A stretch of 64,000 bases of DNA from Marinobacter alexandrii (GTDB taxonomy: Bacteria > Pseudomonadota > Gammaproteobacteria > Pseudomonadales > Oleiphilaceae): the NCBI RefSeq assembly GCF_005871205.1, contig NZ_SWKM01000013.1, forward strand, positions 186,001-250,000, in the 5' to 3' direction. A model generated the notes under the pieces. It was given only the letters and a program-made list of their open reading frames with translations, was not told the origin of the DNA and did not search any database. A program made the position numbers and the translations under genes. Positions 1 to 9,930 of this stretch are shown here, in pieces (position 1 is the first letter of the stretch; each line of letters begins with the position of its first letter).

Positions 1-1904
1 GCAAAGTGCGAGGCCAGCCAGGAACTGAGGATCATTACACCCTTGGAGTGAATGTTGCCGCCCAGCTTGACGTCGCGCTCGATATCCATCACCGCGCCAT
101 CTCCATAGTAGCAGGTCGCGGTGACACGGTTGGACAAGCCGAACTCGAAACCGCCGGTGGACAGCACCGACAGCGCATTAACCTGACCGACACAGGTACC
201 GTGAGTGGTCACCAGCGTTGAGCCATCGCGAATGGAATCGTAGAACTGATCACGAATACGGCTGCTGCGGTATTTCGCGCTTTCCAGGGCCCGTTCCACG
301 TGGGTGTCCTGAATCAGTTTGGCACCGGCCTGACGGGCCCAGTAATCGGATTCCCTCAGCAGATTGGCGATATCAGCAGCGTGCAGTGACAAGCGATCCT
401 GATGCTCGGCCATTCGGGCACTGTGCTCAATTACCCGGGCAACGGCCTTATTGGAGCAGTGCAGGAGCTCTTTCTCGCTGACCAGGCTGGCAATGAACTT
501 GGCGTAAAGCAGCTGACTATCGTCGGAGCGGTACATCTCGTTTTCAAAATCCGCGGTAATCCGGAACAGTTCTGCAAACTCGGAGTCGTACTCCTGCAAT
601 AGCATCCAGGTTTCACGATCACCGAACAGGACGATTTTAACGTCCAGGGGAACCGCTTCCGGTTCGATGGAAATGGTGCCGGACAAGGTCAGCTCCCGCT
701 CCAGGGAGTTGATCTGGATGGATTTGGACCGCAGCGCCCGCTTCAGGCCATCCCAGACGTAGGGCTGCTCCAGCACCTTGATCGCGTCCATCAGCAGATA
801 ACCGCCGTTGGCGCGGTGCAGACTGCCTGGCCGGATCAGGGAAAAGTCGGTAAACACCGTGCCCTTATAGGTAACGTTTTCGACGTAGCCAAACAGGTTG
901 TGGTAGTTGGGATTGTCTTCCACCACCACCGGCACCTCGTTGGTTTTCTGGTGCACCAGTGTGTTCACCAGATAACGACGGGGCATCTTCTTGTCGAGGG
1001 AGGCATAGGCGATCGCGGCCTGTTCGTCGTCGTCATCCAGGAAGATATCCAGGTTCTCTGCCAGATCCTTGCGTACCGCCTCAAAAAACGACACCACGTC
1101 CGGCAGGTCACTGTATTTCTCTTTCAGCTCGTCAATCTGATGCCCGGAAATACCTTCCAGCGTCTCTTTGTTCAGGGCCTGCTGCTTGTCAGCGTATTCC
1201 TGCTCCCAGTCCGCCAGCTTACGCAGGGCCTGCCGCAATTTCTTTTCGAGCCGGTTAATGGAATCTTCAAACCTGTCCCGCTGCGCTTCGGTCAGCGCCT
1301 GGAAGGATTCCGCTGTATGGGGCTCTTCGCCATTCATGGCCACCAAACGATAGCCACCGGGCGTCGATACCGTCAGGCTGACTTTCTTGCGCCTGGCCTG
1401 AGCCGCCACCTTCTCCAGCTCATCCTCCTGCATCTTGCCGTACTCGTTCTTGAGTTGCTCAGAGCGCTCAAGAAAGCTGTCGCTGTCGAAGGTTTGCGGA
1501 ATCACTTTCACCAACCGGGCCATCAGCTTTTCCATGTCCTGCTTCAGCTGAGTGCCCTTGCCTGCAGGTAACTGCAGCAACCGGGGAATTCGGGGCTCCT
1601 CGAAATTCGCCACGTAGCACCAGTCGTGACTCTTCTGCTTGGTGTCCACATGATGCTCCAGGTAGCGCAGCATCATGGTCCGCTTACCAAGCCCGTTGCG
1701 TCCGACGGCATAGACGTTATAGCCACCGTGCGGCATGGCGAGTGCGAAACGCACGGCTTCCTGGGCCCGGTTCTGCCCGACAATCTCGGCCAGGGGCTTT
1801 AATTGCCGGGTCGTTTTAAACGGTAAGTCTTTCAGAACACAGGCTTTGTATAGCTGGTGCAGAGACAGTGACTTCAAGGTGCGGTCCTGTAACGGTTGAA
1901 TCAT
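1..1904 (-). CDS. Lon-family ATP-dependent protease (LonB/YcbZ-like), 3' end cut by window
   Basis: The reading frame opens at an ATG at 1904 and runs off the left edge after about 634 codons. Residues about 68-76 form a Walker A loop (GRNGLGKRT) after a lead-in typical of the AAA_32 domain, and a later ANGGYLLMDA stretch resembles the Walker B region of these proteins. The visible part ends around HSKGVMILSSWLASHF, just before the region where the family carries its catalytic Ser-Lys S16 peptidase domain, so the active site lies outside the window. Known relatives (E. coli YcbZ, archaeal LonB-like proteins) are cytosolic quality-control or regulatory proteases of about 580-800 residues. The gene is divergent from the PilZ gene with about 220 bp between them. 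Family assignment is confident; substrate is unknown. Confidence 0.88.
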   Translation of the reverse strand, partial: MIQPLQDRTLKSLSLHQLYKACVLKDLPFKTTRQLKPLAEIVGQNRAQEAVRFALAMPHGGYNVYAVGRNGLGKRTMMLRYLEHHVDTKQKSHDWCYVANFEEPRIPRLLQLPAGKGTQLKQDMEKLMARLVKVIPQTFDSDSFLERSEQLKNEYGKMQEDELEKVAAQARRKKVSLTVSTPGGYRLVAMNGEEPHTAESFQALTEAQRDRFEDSINRLEKKLRQALRKLADWEQEYADKQQALNKETLEGISGHQIDELKEKYSDLPDVVSFFEAVRKDLAENLDIFLDDDDEQAAIAYASLDKKMPRRYLVNTLVHQKTNEVPVVVEDNPNYHNLFGYVENVTYKGTVFTDFSLIRPGSLHRANGGYLLMDAIKVLEQPYVWDGLKRALRSKSIQINSLERELTLSGTISIEPEAVPLDVKIVLFGDRETWMLLQEYDSEFAELFRITADFENEMYRSDDSQLLYAKFIASLVSEKELLHCSNKAVARVIEHSARMAEHQDRLSLHAADIANLLRESDYWARQAGAKLIQDTHVERALESAKYRSSRIRDQFYDSIRDGSTLVTTHGTCVGQVNALSVLSTGGFEFGLSNRVTATCYYGDGAVMDIERDVKLGGNIHSKGVMILSSWLASHF

Positions 1905-2124
1905 TGGCCGGTCATTGTAGATTCTGGAACGGCCCCTGTCGCGTGTGTGCCAAAGATTTCTGTCGCCATGGCAAGCGCTTACCGAAGTGCCACTCAGTTC
2001 ACAGTTTTACAATCGGTCATTTTTCAGACAGCCGCACCGGAACTAAACTTCCCTTCCCCGGTTATCCTCACGCCGTGGTTAACCGACCAATAACAAAGAC
2101 AAGACACGCAATGGACGCTTTTCT

Positions 2125-2502
2125 ATGACGAGTGATTCAACAGATCGCAGAATCAAAGATCGCTATCCAGCATCTTGCCTTCAGGTTCATTTAAGAGAGC
2201 GCGGCTTCTTTGGCCGGGGTAAGCAGACAACCTCCGTTTCCTGTCTCGACCTGAACCGCTATGGCATGGCCGTGCTCTGCCCGAGACCGGTGGAACCCGG
2301 TGTTCGGCTGTTCATGGACTTCGCAGGCAAATACATCCGGGAATCCCGGGTTGGCGCCAAGGTGGTGGAATGCCAGCGTTACCAGGCCAGCTACCGGGTC
2401 AGCGTGCAATTCAGCTACTGTCTGGACAAGAAAGGCTATTCACGCACCGTGGACAACGCCCTGTCCCGAATTGAAGGATTATACAGCCGGTTCGCCAGCT
2501 AG
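2125..2502 (+). CDS. PilZ-domain protein (putative c-di-GMP receptor)
   Basis: A 125-residue protein that is essentially one PilZ domain. An RRxxxR-type motif (RRIKDRYP, residues 8-15) and a later D/N-x-S-x-x-G-like turn (CLDLNRYGM) fit the two c-di-GMP-binding segments of the family, though Asn-Arg-Tyr replaces the canonical Ser, so binding is likely but not certain. No signal peptide or membrane segment is seen. There is no good ribosome-binding site. Instead a five-codon open frame (ATG at 2111) ends in an ATGA overlap with this start, so translational coupling is possible. The diguanylate cyclase at 35.1-37.0 kb is a possible source of its ligand, but the two are not linked. Confidence 0.8.
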   Translation: MTSDSTDRRIKDRYPASCLQVHLRERGFFGRGKQTTSVSCLDLNRYGMAVLCPRPVEPGVRLFMDFAGKYIRESRVGAKVVECQRYQASYRVSVQFSYCLDKKGYSRTVDNALSRIEGLYSRFAS

Positions 2503-2512
2503 CCGCCTCATT

Positions 2513-2527
2513 TAGCCACTTAGGCTA
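2513..2527. terminator. short hairpin between convergent genes
   Basis: TAGCC and GGCTA pair across a five-base loop between the PilZ gene and the convergent flavodoxin-like gene, with three further flanking pairs beyond a mismatch. There is no T-run on either strand, so it is at best a weak bidirectional terminator. The right arm contains the stop codon of the flavodoxin-like gene. Confidence 0.3.
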
Positions 2528-2995
2528 GATGAGCCCGGCATCGAGACTGGCCGCCACGTACAGCCCAAGCTCCTGGCACTGATCCTCGAAACCGTCCTGA
2601 AATTCACCACGGCAAATCAATGGATCCTGAATGCGCCGCCAACGCAGACCCGTGGTAATGCTTTCGATGGCACGATGAGTTCCGGTGCCGTCGTGGCCGG
2701 CGCGGATGTAGTAGGCAAAGGGCAGACCCTGGGTTTTCTCCAGGCAGGGGTAGTAACTGCGGTCGAAGAAGTCCTTCAGCGCCCCGCTCATATAGCCGAG
2801 GTTTTCGGTAGTGCCCAGGATGATGGCGTCGCAGGCGAGCACATCCTCGGGACCGGCCTCCAGTGGCGCGCGAACCGTCACTTCGACATTCTCGATATCG
2901 TCGTGGCTGGCGCCCTGTAGCACCGCGTCCCGGAGTCTGAGGGTATTCGGGGAAGGCGCATGGGCAACAATCAGCAGTCGCTTTGTGTCAGCCAT
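2525..2995 (-). CDS. flavodoxin-like / NAD(P)H-dependent oxidoreductase family protein
   Basis: A 156-residue single-domain protein. The N-terminal strand and loop (KRLLIVAHAPSPNTLRL) match an FMN phosphate-binding loop, and a GTTENLGYMSGALKDFFDR segment is typical of NAD(P)H-dependent FMN reductases and flavodoxin-like folds. It probably binds FMN and acts in the cytosol; partner and substrate cannot be read from sequence. A strong ribosome-binding site (GGGGAGGG) precedes the ATG. It lies immediately downstream of recA on the same strand (46-bp gap), in the place where many gammaproteobacteria have recX. Confidence 0.75.
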   Translation of the reverse strand: MADTKRLLIVAHAPSPNTLRLRDAVLQGASHDDIENVEVTVRAPLEAGPEDVLACDAIILGTTENLGYMSGALKDFFDRSYYPCLEKTQGLPFAYYIRAGHDGTGTHRAIESITTGLRWRRIQDPLICRGEFQDGFEDQCQELGLYVAASLDAGLI

Positions 2996-3041
2996 AGCCC
3001 TCCCCTGATTTCGGTTAAAGCACCAAACTCGGTTTACTCAG

Positions 3042-4088
3042 TTAAAGCAGCTCACCGTTAGCTTCAGTCTCTGCCTCAACTGCCTTCTCTTTCTTCTCAG
3101 GCTTGGGCATCAGCTTGTCACGAACCTTGGCTTCGATTTCGGTCGCCATGTCCATGTTCTCTTCCAGGAACTTGCAGGCGTTGGCCTTGCCCTGGCCGAT
3201 CTTGTCGCCGTTGTAGGCGTACCAGGCGCCAGACTTGTCTACGAAGCCTTCTTTCACGCCCATGTCCAGCACCTCGGCCATGTGGTATATGCCCTTGCCG
3301 TACATGATCTGGAACTCAGCCTGACGGAACGGCGGGGAAACCTTGTTTTTGACCACTTTCACACGGGTTTCGTTACCGACAACCTCGTCACCGTCTTTCA
3401 CCGCGCCAATACGGCGGATATCCAGGCGCACGGACGAGTAGAACTTCAGTGCGTTACCACCGGTGGTGGTCTCGGGGCTGCCAAACATCACGCCGATCTT
3501 CATACGGATCTGGTTGATGAAAATCATCAGGCAGTTGGCGTGCTTTACGTTACCAGTCAGTTTCCGAAGAGCCTGGGACATCAGGCGGGCCTGCAAGCCA
3601 ACGTGGCTGTCACCCATCTCGCCTTCAATTTCCGCCTTCGGCGTCAGCGCCGCCACGGAGTCGACAATGATCACGTCTACCGCGTTGGAGCGAACCAGCA
3701 TGTCGGCAATTTCCAGCGCCTGCTCGCCGGTGTCCGGCTGGGAAACCAGCAGGTCGTCCACGTTTACGCCCAGCTTTTCGGCGTAGATCGGGTCCAGGGC
3801 GTGCTCGGCGTCCACAAACGCACAGGTCTTACCCTGCTTTTGCGCTTCGGCGATGACCTGAAGGGTCAACGTGGTTTTACCGGAACTTTCAGGGCCGTAG
3901 ATTTCACAGATGCGACCGTAAGGCAGGCCGCCAATACCGAGGGCGACGTCCAGCCCCAGGGAACCGGTGGAAACCGCAGGAATGGCCTCGCGGGGCTGAT
4001 CGCCCATTTTCATCACAGCGCCCTTACCAAACTGACGCTCAATCTGGCCCAATGCTGCGTTAAGTGCTTTCTTGCGGTTGTCTTCCAT
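3042..4088 (-). CDS. recA: recombinase RecA
   Basis: DNA-dependent ATPase that forms filaments on single-stranded DNA, drives homologous recombination and stimulates LexA self-cleavage in the SOS response. The 348-residue product starts [13 protein letters not shown], has Walker A GPESSGKT at residues 65-72 and the full core including the L1/L2 DNA-binding loops, and ends in an acidic tail typical of the family. I chose the ATG at 4088 because GAGGG lies about nine bases upstream; an in-frame ATG at 4112 would add eight residues and has no comparable site. A LexA box and sigma-70 elements lie upstream. pncC precedes it on the same strand, an order common in gammaproteobacteria. Confidence 0.98.
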   Translation of the reverse strand: MEDNRKKALNAALGQIERQFGKGAVMKMGDQPREAIPAVSTGSLGLDVALGIGGLPYGRICEIYGPESSGKTTLTLQVIAEAQKQGKTCAFVDAEHALDPIYAEKLGVNVDDLLVSQPDTGEQALEIADMLVRSNAVDVIIVDSVAALTPKAEIEGEMGDSHVGLQARLMSQALRKLTGNVKHANCLMIFINQIRMKIGVMFGSPETTTGGNALKFYSSVRLDIRRIGAVKDGDEVVGNETRVKVVKNKVSPPFRQAEFQIMYGKGIYHMAEVLDMGVKEGFVDKSGAWYAYNGDKIGQGKANACKFLEENMDMATEIEAKVRDKLMPKPEKKEKAVEAETEANGELL

Positions 4089-4186
4089 CAGTGTAAAACC
4101 CTCTGTCGCCATGACGACCGGAACTACCTAATACCAGTCGTGAAATAATGAGTCGGGAATTCGCACAGTAGATCACTGCAAATTCC

Positions 4187-4232
4187 CTGTATATTTGAAC
4201 AGTATTAAAACATAACCGGAAGAGTAGACCAA
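4187..4232 (-). promoter_or_regulatory. recA promoter with LexA (SOS) box
   Basis: A 16-bp LexA box, CTGTATATTTGAACAG, occupies 4187-4202. Reading toward recA, a -35-like TTGGTC (4227-4232) and a -10-like TTTAAT (4204-4209) are 17 bp apart. The box lies directly downstream of the -10, over the expected start site, which suits repression by LexA. About 100 bases separate it from the recA start codon. Confidence 0.85.
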
Positions 4233-4255
4233 CCCCTTCCGCAGTGAAACTCACC

Positions 4256-4270
4256 GCCCCGGTTCGGGGC
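4256..4270 (-). terminator. GC hairpin after pncC
   Basis: GCCCCG and CGGGGC form a six-pair stem with a three-base loop a few bases past the pncC stop codon, upstream of the recA promoter. No T-run follows, so it is only a weak candidate terminator or pause site. Confidence 0.3.
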
Positions 4271-4277
4271 CGCCTTT

Positions 4278-4787
4278 TCAGGCCGATCTGGACTCATCCA
4301 GATACGCCCGAACCCCTTGCAGGGCAAAGAGTACGGCCTGTCGCCGGACCTGATCCCGGTCGCCGTCAAAGTGTTGCACCACCGCTTCCGTGGACGCCGG
4401 ATCGCAGCCCCAGGCAAACCAGACGGTGCCTACCGGCTTCTGAGCGCTACCTCCGCCCGGTCCGGCCACACCGCTGATGGAAACGGCCACCTGAGCGCCG
4501 GTAGCCGCCAGGGCTCCGGCCACCATTTCCCGCACCACAGGCTCACTAACGGCACCGTGCTCATCCAGCGATTTCCGGTTAACACCCAACAAGGCCTCCT
4601 TGGCCTCATTGCTGTAAGTCACCAAACCACCAAGTACGTAGCTGGATGAACCATCCTTATCGGTCAGAGCCTTGGCTACCCAGCCGCCGGTGCAGCTTTC
4701 AGCCGTGGCAATCATACGGCCCTGACGCTTTAGCAGTTCGCCGAGCGCATCGCCGGCGTCGAAAAGTTCCTGATCCGTGGCCGTCAT
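4278..4787 (-). CDS. pncC: nicotinamide-nucleotide amidase PncC (CinA C-terminal domain family)
   Basis: A 169-residue protein that is the stand-alone C-terminal domain of CinA. It deamidates nicotinamide mononucleotide to nicotinate mononucleotide, which recycles the NAD by-product of DNA ligase. The family signature is clear: [21 protein letters not shown] near the N-terminus, [11 protein letters not shown], and [20 protein letters not shown]. Length matches E. coli PncC. The ATG at 4787 follows an excellent AAGGAGG site; an ATG five codons upstream overlaps that site and is less likely. It is the gene upstream of recA on the same strand and starts divergently from mutS. Confidence 0.93.
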   Translation of the reverse strand: MTATDQELFDAGDALGELLKRQGRMIATAESCTGGWVAKALTDKDGSSSYVLGGLVTYSNEAKEALLGVNRKSLDEHGAVSEPVVREMVAGALAATGAQVAVSISGVAGPGGGSAQKPVGTVWFAWGCDPASTEAVVQHFDGDRDQVRRQAVLFALQGVRAYLDESRSA

Positions 4788-4869
4788 AATGACCTCCTTC
4801 ATTTCATCCGAGGCGTTATTTTCTTACAATTCACGCCTTCATCCAAAGCAAGGCAATCCGGACCCGTCC

Positions 4870-7500
4870 ATGTCAGCAGCTCAGACCGATCTTTCCAAGC
4901 ACACGCCCATGATGCAGCAGTACCTCAAGATCAAGGGCCAGCACCCCAATGAACTGGTGTTCTACCGGATGGGGGATTTCTACGAGCTATTCTACGAGGA
5001 CGCCAAAAAGGCCGCGGAGCTGATGGACATCACTCTGACCGCCCGAGGCCAGTCAGGGGGCAACCCTATTCCCATGGCCGGTATCCCGTATCATTCATCT
5101 GAGGGATACATTGCACGGCTGGTTCGGGCAGGTCAATCCATCGCCATTTGCGAACAAATTGGCGACCCGGCGACCAGCAAAGGACCGGTGGATCGCCAGG
5201 TTGTAAGAATCGTCACCCCCGGCACATTGAGCGACGACGCCTACCTTGAGGATCGTCGGGACAACCTGCTCGTGGCCATTTACAGCCATCGCGAGCAATT
5301 CGGTTTTGCCTCACTGGACATCTCAAGCGGCCGCTTCGCGGTTTCCGAACTGGACGACCTGGAAGGCCTTCAGGGCGAACTCCAGCGCCTGCGGCCGGCA
5401 GAGATTCTGATCAGCGAGGATTTCCCGTACGAAGACGTGCTGGAAGGCTTCACCGGTATTCGCCGCCAGGGCCCCTGGCTGTTTGAATCCGACACCGCGC
5501 GTCGGGTCATTACCCACCAGTTGCAGGTCCGGGACCTGACCGGTTTCGGCTGTGAGGACCTGACCCTGGCCATCTGCGCCGCCGGCTGCCTGCTGCAATA
5601 CGCCAAAGAAACCCAGCGCACCGCCCTGCCCCATATCCGTAAGCTCACGCGGGAGCGTCGGGATGAGGCCGTCATCATGGATGCCGCCAGCCGTCGCAAC
5701 CTGGAAATCGACACCAATCTGATGGGCGGTCACCTGCACACCCTGGCCTGGGTAATGGACCGCACCGCCACCTCCATGGGTGGCCGTGAGCTTCGGCGCT
5801 GGCTGAACCGTCCGCTGCGAGATGTCGACACCGTGACGCAACGCCAGCAAGCGGTGTCGGCCCTGCTCGACGGCTTTCACTACGAACCCGTGCACGACTT
5901 GCTGAAAACAGTCGGCGATATTGAGCGAGTACTGGCGCGGGTTGCCCTGCGCTCGGCCCGGCCCCGGGATCTGGCCCGCCTGCGTGATGCCTTCCAGGCA
6001 CTGCCGAAGCTGCAGGAGAGGCTAAAGCCGGTCAACTCGCACCACATTGTGAAACTGGCAACCGTGATCAGCGAGTATCCGCAACTGGCCGACCTGCTCG
6101 AACGTGCCATCATCGACAATCCACCCGTGGTTATCCGCGAAGGCGGGGTGATTCGTGAGCACTTCGATGATGAGCTGGATGAACTCCGGAACATCAGCGA
6201 AAACGCCGGCCAATACCTGCTGGACGTGGAAACCCGGGAACGGGAACGCACCGGCATCAGCACCCTGAAAGTCGGCTATAACCGTGTGCACGGCTATTAC
6301 ATTGAAATCAGCCGGGCCCAATCGGATCAGGCTCCGGTGGATTACATCCGGCGCCAGACCCTGAAAAACGCCGAGCGATTTATCACCCCGGAACTGAAAG
6401 AATTTGAAGACAAAGCACTGAGCGCCAAGAGCCGCGCCCTGGCCCGTGAGAAAGCCCTGTACGACGAGGTGCTGGAAACCGTGGCCGCAGAACTGGCTCC
6501 ACTACAGGATGCGGCCCAGGCCCTGGCGGAGATGGACGTACTCAGCAACTTTGCCGAACGGGCGACCACCCTGCGCTTTGCGCCACCGGAATTCAGTGAC
6601 AAACCCGGATTCGATATCGAGGAAGGCCGGCACCCGGTGGTCGAGCAGTTACTGGACGAGCCCTTTGTACCCAACGACCTGCTGATGGACACCGAACGAC
6701 GCATGCTGGTGATCACTGGCCCGAACATGGGCGGTAAGTCCACCTACATGCGCCAGGCCGCGCTGATTGCCCTGCTGGCCTACACCGGCAGTTTTGTACC
6801 CGCGAACCGGGCGGTACTGGGGCCGGTGGACCGGATCTTTACCCGCATGGGCTCTTCGGATGACATTGCCGGTGGCCGTTCTACCTTCATGGTGGAGATG
6901 ACTGAAACCGCCAACATTCTCCACAACGCCACCGAATTCAGCCTGGTGCTGATGGACGAAGTGGGACGCGGCACCAGCACCTTTGACGGCTTGTCGCTGG
7001 CCTGGGCAACCGCCGAGCACCTGGCCAAGAACATCCGCTGCTACACCCTGTTCGCGACGCACTATTTCGAACTCACCCAGCTGGCCGACGATCTCCAGCA
7101 CGCGGTGAATGTGCACCTGACCGCCACCGAGCACGATGACAGCATTGTATTCCTGCACAACGTCCACGATGGCCCGGCTAGTCAGAGCTACGGCTTGCAG
7201 GTAGCAAAGTTGGCAGGTGTGCCCCAGGACGTGATTCGCAATGCCAAGGGCCAGCTGGCGCATTTGGAAGGCAGCGCGACACCGACGGCTACCCGGTCAC
7301 CGGTCGCTGCCAGCAGCGAGGCCGAACGCCCGGCGCAACCTGTCGCACAAGCCAATGACCCGGTCATGCAGGGCGATATGTTTGCCAGCCTGGAACCGAG
7401 CGCGGTTGAACTGGCGCTCAAGACACTCGATCTGGACGACCTGACACCGAGGGAAGCCATGAACCGGCTGTACGAACTGAAGGCTCTGATGGCCAAATAG
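4870..7500 (+). CDS. mutS: DNA mismatch repair protein MutS
   Basis: Mismatch-recognition ATPase that starts methyl-directed repair with MutL. The 876-residue product has the N-terminal Phe-Tyr-Glu wedge (F37 to E39 in [11 protein letters not shown]), connector, lever and clamp regions, Walker A GPNMGGKS at 617-624 and Walker [17 protein letters not shown]. The C-terminal [16 protein letters not shown] helix resembles the MutS tetramer domain. A QGDMF segment shortly before it could be a beta-clamp contact, which is inference. I chose ATG 4870 because the protein then aligns with the usual MSA...HTPMMQQYL start; the frame is open further upstream, overlapping pncC. fdxA follows, as in pseudomonads. 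Confidence 0.97.
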   Translation: MSAAQTDLSKHTPMMQQYLKIKGQHPNELVFYRMGDFYELFYEDAKKAAELMDITLTARGQSGGNPIPMAGIPYHSSEGYIARLVRAGQSIAICEQIGDPATSKGPVDRQVVRIVTPGTLSDDAYLEDRRDNLLVAIYSHREQFGFASLDISSGRFAVSELDDLEGLQGELQRLRPAEILISEDFPYEDVLEGFTGIRRQGPWLFESDTARRVITHQLQVRDLTGFGCEDLTLAICAAGCLLQYAKETQRTALPHIRKLTRERRDEAVIMDAASRRNLEIDTNLMGGHLHTLAWVMDRTATSMGGRELRRWLNRPLRDVDTVTQRQQAVSALLDGFHYEPVHDLLKTVGDIERVLARVALRSARPRDLARLRDAFQALPKLQERLKPVNSHHIVKLATVISEYPQLADLLERAIIDNPPVVIREGGVIREHFDDELDELRNISENAGQYLLDVETRERERTGISTLKVGYNRVHGYYIEISRAQSDQAPVDYIRRQTLKNAERFITPELKEFEDKALSAKSRALAREKALYDEVLETVAAELAPLQDAAQALAEMDVLSNFAERATTLRFAPPEFSDKPGFDIEEGRHPVVEQLLDEPFVPNDLLMDTERRMLVITGPNMGGKSTYMRQAALIALLAYTGSFVPANRAVLGPVDRIFTRMGSSDDIAGGRSTFMVEMTETANILHNATEFSLVLMDEVGRGTSTFDGLSLAWATAEHLAKNIRCYTLFATHYFELTQLADDLQHAVNVHLTATEHDDSIVFLHNVHDGPASQSYGLQVAKLAGVPQDVIRNAKGQLAHLEGSATPTATRSPVAASSEAERPAQPVAQANDPVMQGDMFASLEPSAVELALKTLDLDDLTPREAMNRLYELKALMAK

Positions 7501-7552
7501 CAGGAAATTCCGAAATATTGAGGCGAGTAATAAGGATATAGCGGCCTAACGC

Positions 7553-7581
7553 TTGCGGGTCTGCGGGGCGCTCCCTACAAT
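7553..7581 (+). promoter_or_regulatory. candidate sigma-70 promoter for fdxA
   Basis: TTGCGG (7553-7558) and TACAAT (7576-7581) are separated by exactly 17 bp, about 80 bases ahead of the fdxA start. This would let fdxA be transcribed apart from mutS. Confidence 0.6.
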
Positions 7582-7658
7582 ATCGCGCAATAAAACATAA
7601 CCATGGAGCCTGACCACAAGCTCCGGATGAGATTGACCACTGGACCAGGGATCTGATT

Positions 7659-7982
7659 ATGGCGTTTATCGTTACTGATAACTGCATCAAGTGCAAATAC
7701 ACAGACTGCGTGGAAGTTTGCCCGGTTGACTGCTTCTACGAAGGCCCAAACTTTCTGGTAATTGATCCCGATGAGTGCATCGACTGCGCCCTGTGTGAGC
7801 CAGAGTGCCCGGCGGAAGCGATTTTCTCCGAGGATGAGCTGCCGGCCGATCAGGTTGAGTTTGTCGAGCTGAACGCCGACCTCGCCGGCAAATGGCCGAA
7901 CATTACCGAGAAGAAGGATCCGCTGCCGGACGCCGAAGAGTGGGATGGCAAGCCCAACAAGCTCCAATACCTGGAAAAATAA
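7659..7982 (+). CDS. fdxA: seven-iron ferredoxin FdxA
   Basis: A 107-residue ferredoxin closely resembling Azotobacter vinelandii ferredoxin I and its Pseudomonas counterparts, with one [3Fe-4S] and one [4Fe-4S] cluster. Cysteines at 9, 12, 17, 21, 25, 40, 43, 46 and 50 (counting the initiator Met) match the ligand set of that protein, and the C-terminal extension [15 protein letters not shown] is conserved. It is a soluble cytosolic electron carrier; in Azotobacter it also influences oxidative-stress gene expression. It sits downstream of mutS, has its own candidate promoter and ends at a strong terminator. Confidence 0.96.
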   Translation: MAFIVTDNCIKCKYTDCVEVCPVDCFYEGPNFLVIDPDECIDCALCEPECPAEAIFSEDELPADQVEFVELNADLAGKWPNITEKKDPLPDAEEWDGKPNKLQYLEK

Positions 7983-8044
7983 GGTCCCCCTAGAAGGTAT
8001 CTGGAGAAGTAAGGCGCAGCCAGACGGCAGAATGCGACCGTAAG

Positions 8045-8073
8045 AAAGGGAAGCCCTCGGGCTTCCCTTTTTT
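8045..8073 (+). terminator. intrinsic terminator after fdxA
   Basis: GGGAAGCC and GGCTTCCC form an eight-pair stem with a CTCG tetraloop. AAA before the left arm pairs with the start of a six-base T-run after the right arm. It lies about 65 bases after the fdxA stop and is symmetric enough to work for the convergent exporter gene too. Confidence 0.9.
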
Positions 8074-8088
8074 GTGCCTGTTATTCAG

Positions 8089-8721
8089 TCAGCTGCTCGC
8101 CAGCTTGGCACCCATGGCGACAAAGAAACCACCGGTGGTGGCGTTGAGCGCCCGCCGTACCCGCCGGCTGGCACCCAGGCCCTTGAACCGGACCACCACA
8201 AACGCCAACCCACACTGCCAAAGCATGGCCAGGAAGAAGTGCACACTCGCCAGCAGCAGCGACTGCTGAAAGGCATTGCCAGCGGGATCAACAAACTGGG
8301 GTAGCAACGCCATATAGAACAAGGCAGTTTTGGGGTTGAGCACATTGGACAGCACCCCCTCCCGGAAAGAAACCACCGCGGACACCCGGCGCTTGCGCAC
8401 GGCCGGCGCTTCCGAGGCAGGCTCTTGCTCTCGCACCATGGCCTGACGCAGGGACACCAACCCCAACCACACCAGGTAACAGGCCCCCGCCCATTTCAAC
8501 GCGGAAAAGGCCCAGGCGGTCTCGACCAGCAGGATCGAGATACCCAGCGCCGACAGAATGGCGTGCAGGAACAGACCGCTGCAGATGCCAACACTGGTCA
8601 CGCAGCCATCTCGCAGCCCTCCGCGTCCGGTATTGCGCATCACCAGCAGGGTGTCGACACCCGGTGTCACCGTCAGCAGGGTGATGGCCACCAGGTATGC
8701 CCAGAACAACTCGGTAATCAC
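8089..8721 (-). CDS. LysE/RhtB-family amino-acid exporter
   Basis: A 210-residue inner-membrane protein with about six hydrophobic segments. The N-terminus (ELFWAYLVAITLLTVTPGVDTLLVMRNTGRGG) carries the TPGP-like motif of the LysE/RhtB translocator family, here TPGV, and the second half has NPKTALFYMALLPQFVDP, a hallmark of these exporters. Members export amino acids such as lysine, homoserine, threonine or leucine by proton antiport; the substrate here cannot be told. A GTG start at 8721 follows GGAG at good spacing. A polar loop rich in Glu and Arg separates the two halves. The gene is convergent with fdxA. Confidence 0.87.
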   Translation of the reverse strand: MITELFWAYLVAITLLTVTPGVDTLLVMRNTGRGGLRDGCVTSVGICSGLFLHAILSALGISILLVETAWAFSALKWAGACYLVWLGLVSLRQAMVREQEPASEAPAVRKRRVSAVVSFREGVLSNVLNPKTALFYMALLPQFVDPAGNAFQQSLLLASVHFFLAMLWQCGLAFVVVRFKGLGASRRVRRALNATTGGFFVAMGAKLASS

Positions 8722-8756
8722 TGAACGTCTCCGCTAACGCTCCGAAGCCCTGTAAG

Positions 8757-9791
8757 TCAGGCCTCCGACTCAAGAATCCTGCGCGCGGCGGCTGAGTGGT
8801 AAAACCCACTTAACCGGCGGCGCACCAGGGCCTCAACATAGCCCTCCTCACGCAAAACGTCCATAACCGGAACGGCGTACGCGTCTACTTCAGCCATGAT
8901 CACCTCGCGGGTGACACCGATATCGCCCAGCAGTTCGGCAATCGGTTGGTTCCCATACTTGGCGAACAGATGATTAACCACGGCCCGGGCACAGCCCTCG
9001 AAATAGGCGGTTTGCCGGAACTGCAGCCAGAAATCGTAGCCCAGCACCACAAACTCCTGCAGCTCGACATCCCCCAGGCCCTCGCGCAAGTCTGCAATGG
9101 TGCGATTCTCCAGGGACACCCAGGCCGCCATCACGCTGTCGCGCACCTCGTCATCGGACAGCGCCTGATTGAGAAACTGCTCACTGCGGGCAATCAGCCC
9201 GGGCAGGCTATCGGACAGCCAGGTCTTTATCCGTCGCTCAAAGCTCTCATCGAGCCCGGGCACGGCCCTATTCGCCATCTTCTTGCCGAACTTCATCATC
9301 GACCCGACCCCGGGCACGGATTTGGTGATGAGGTTGTCCTCGTACAGGTAATTGACCAGACCGGTGTACACCAGGTTGGATGCCAGTTCCTGATACACCG
9401 GGTGCGCCATAATCTCGCTGATCACCCGCTCGCGCTGCTGGCGCAGTTCCAGCAGCTCTTCAACAAACCCGGTGGCCTGTTCCCGGGTGATGACTTCGCC
9501 AAGTGTGGTCTGAGCTTGTACCGGTGCGTTCATCACCTCGGTGGCCATCTCAGCGGCAAGCTCGGGAATACCGGCGTCCAGCTCCATATTCACCACCACC
9601 CGCTGGATCACCCCCATCACCTGGTCCACAGAACTGAGCCGGTTCAGGGTGATCGATTCGGCGTGGTTCAACAGCTCGGACACTTCCCGCTCCAGGAACT
9701 TGCGCAGCTTCGCTCCTTTTAAGGCCGCCATTTCGTGCTTTACGTGCTGCTCCAATAGCTGGCTGGCGAGATCCGCGCTGCTGTCGCTCAT
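8757..9791 (-). CDS. uncharacterised 344-residue helical protein
   Basis: I do not recognise this protein. It is predicted to be almost entirely alpha-helical, with charged amphipathic stretches (for example HEMAALKGAKLRKFLEREVSELL near residues 18-40). It has no signal peptide, no clear membrane segment and no nucleotide-binding or metal motif. A short glycine-containing stretch (KSVPGVGSMMKFGKKMANRAVPGL, about 157-180) is the only flexible segment in the middle. Codon use resembles its neighbours, so it is probably a real, lineage-conserved gene. It lies between a LysE-type exporter and a DegV-family gene, all on the minus strand, with gaps of 35 and 187 bp; neither neighbour suggests a job for it. 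Confidence 0.75.
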   Translation of the reverse strand: MSDSSADLASQLLEQHVKHEMAALKGAKLRKFLEREVSELLNHAESITLNRLSSVDQVMGVIQRVVVNMELDAGIPELAAEMATEVMNAPVQAQTTLGEVITREQATGFVEELLELRQQRERVISEIMAHPVYQELASNLVYTGLVNYLYEDNLITKSVPGVGSMMKFGKKMANRAVPGLDESFERRIKTWLSDSLPGLIARSEQFLNQALSDDEVRDSVMAAWVSLENRTIADLREGLGDVELQEFVVLGYDFWLQFRQTAYFEGCARAVVNHLFAKYGNQPIAELLGDIGVTREVIMAEVDAYAVPVMDVLREEGYVEALVRRRLSGFYHSAAARRILESEA

Positions 9792-9885
9792 GGCTTTGAC
9801 CGTCCTGTTTGTGAAAACGTTTGAGAGAAGAACTGAGAGGCTAACACGATGGCCAACCGGAAGGGTTTGCCGAAGTTACCGGTTT

Positions 9886-9920
9886 TCCGCTGCGGCGGGG
9901 CAAATCCCAGCCGCAGCGGA
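9886..9920. repeat. perfect 11-bp inverted repeat
   Basis: TCCGCTGCGGC (9886-9896) and GCCGCAGCGGA (9910-9920) form a strong stem with a 13-base loop that can itself pair GGG with CCC. It lies between the DegV gene and the unknown gene. No T-run follows on the minus strand, so it is not a standard terminator. Confidence 0.6.
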
Positions 9921-9930
9921 CACCTATCAA

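Noticed and set aside
3282..4148. A 288-codon plus-strand open frame
   Set aside because: It lies wholly antisense to recA, with no recognisable domain; its openness follows from the codon bias of recA.
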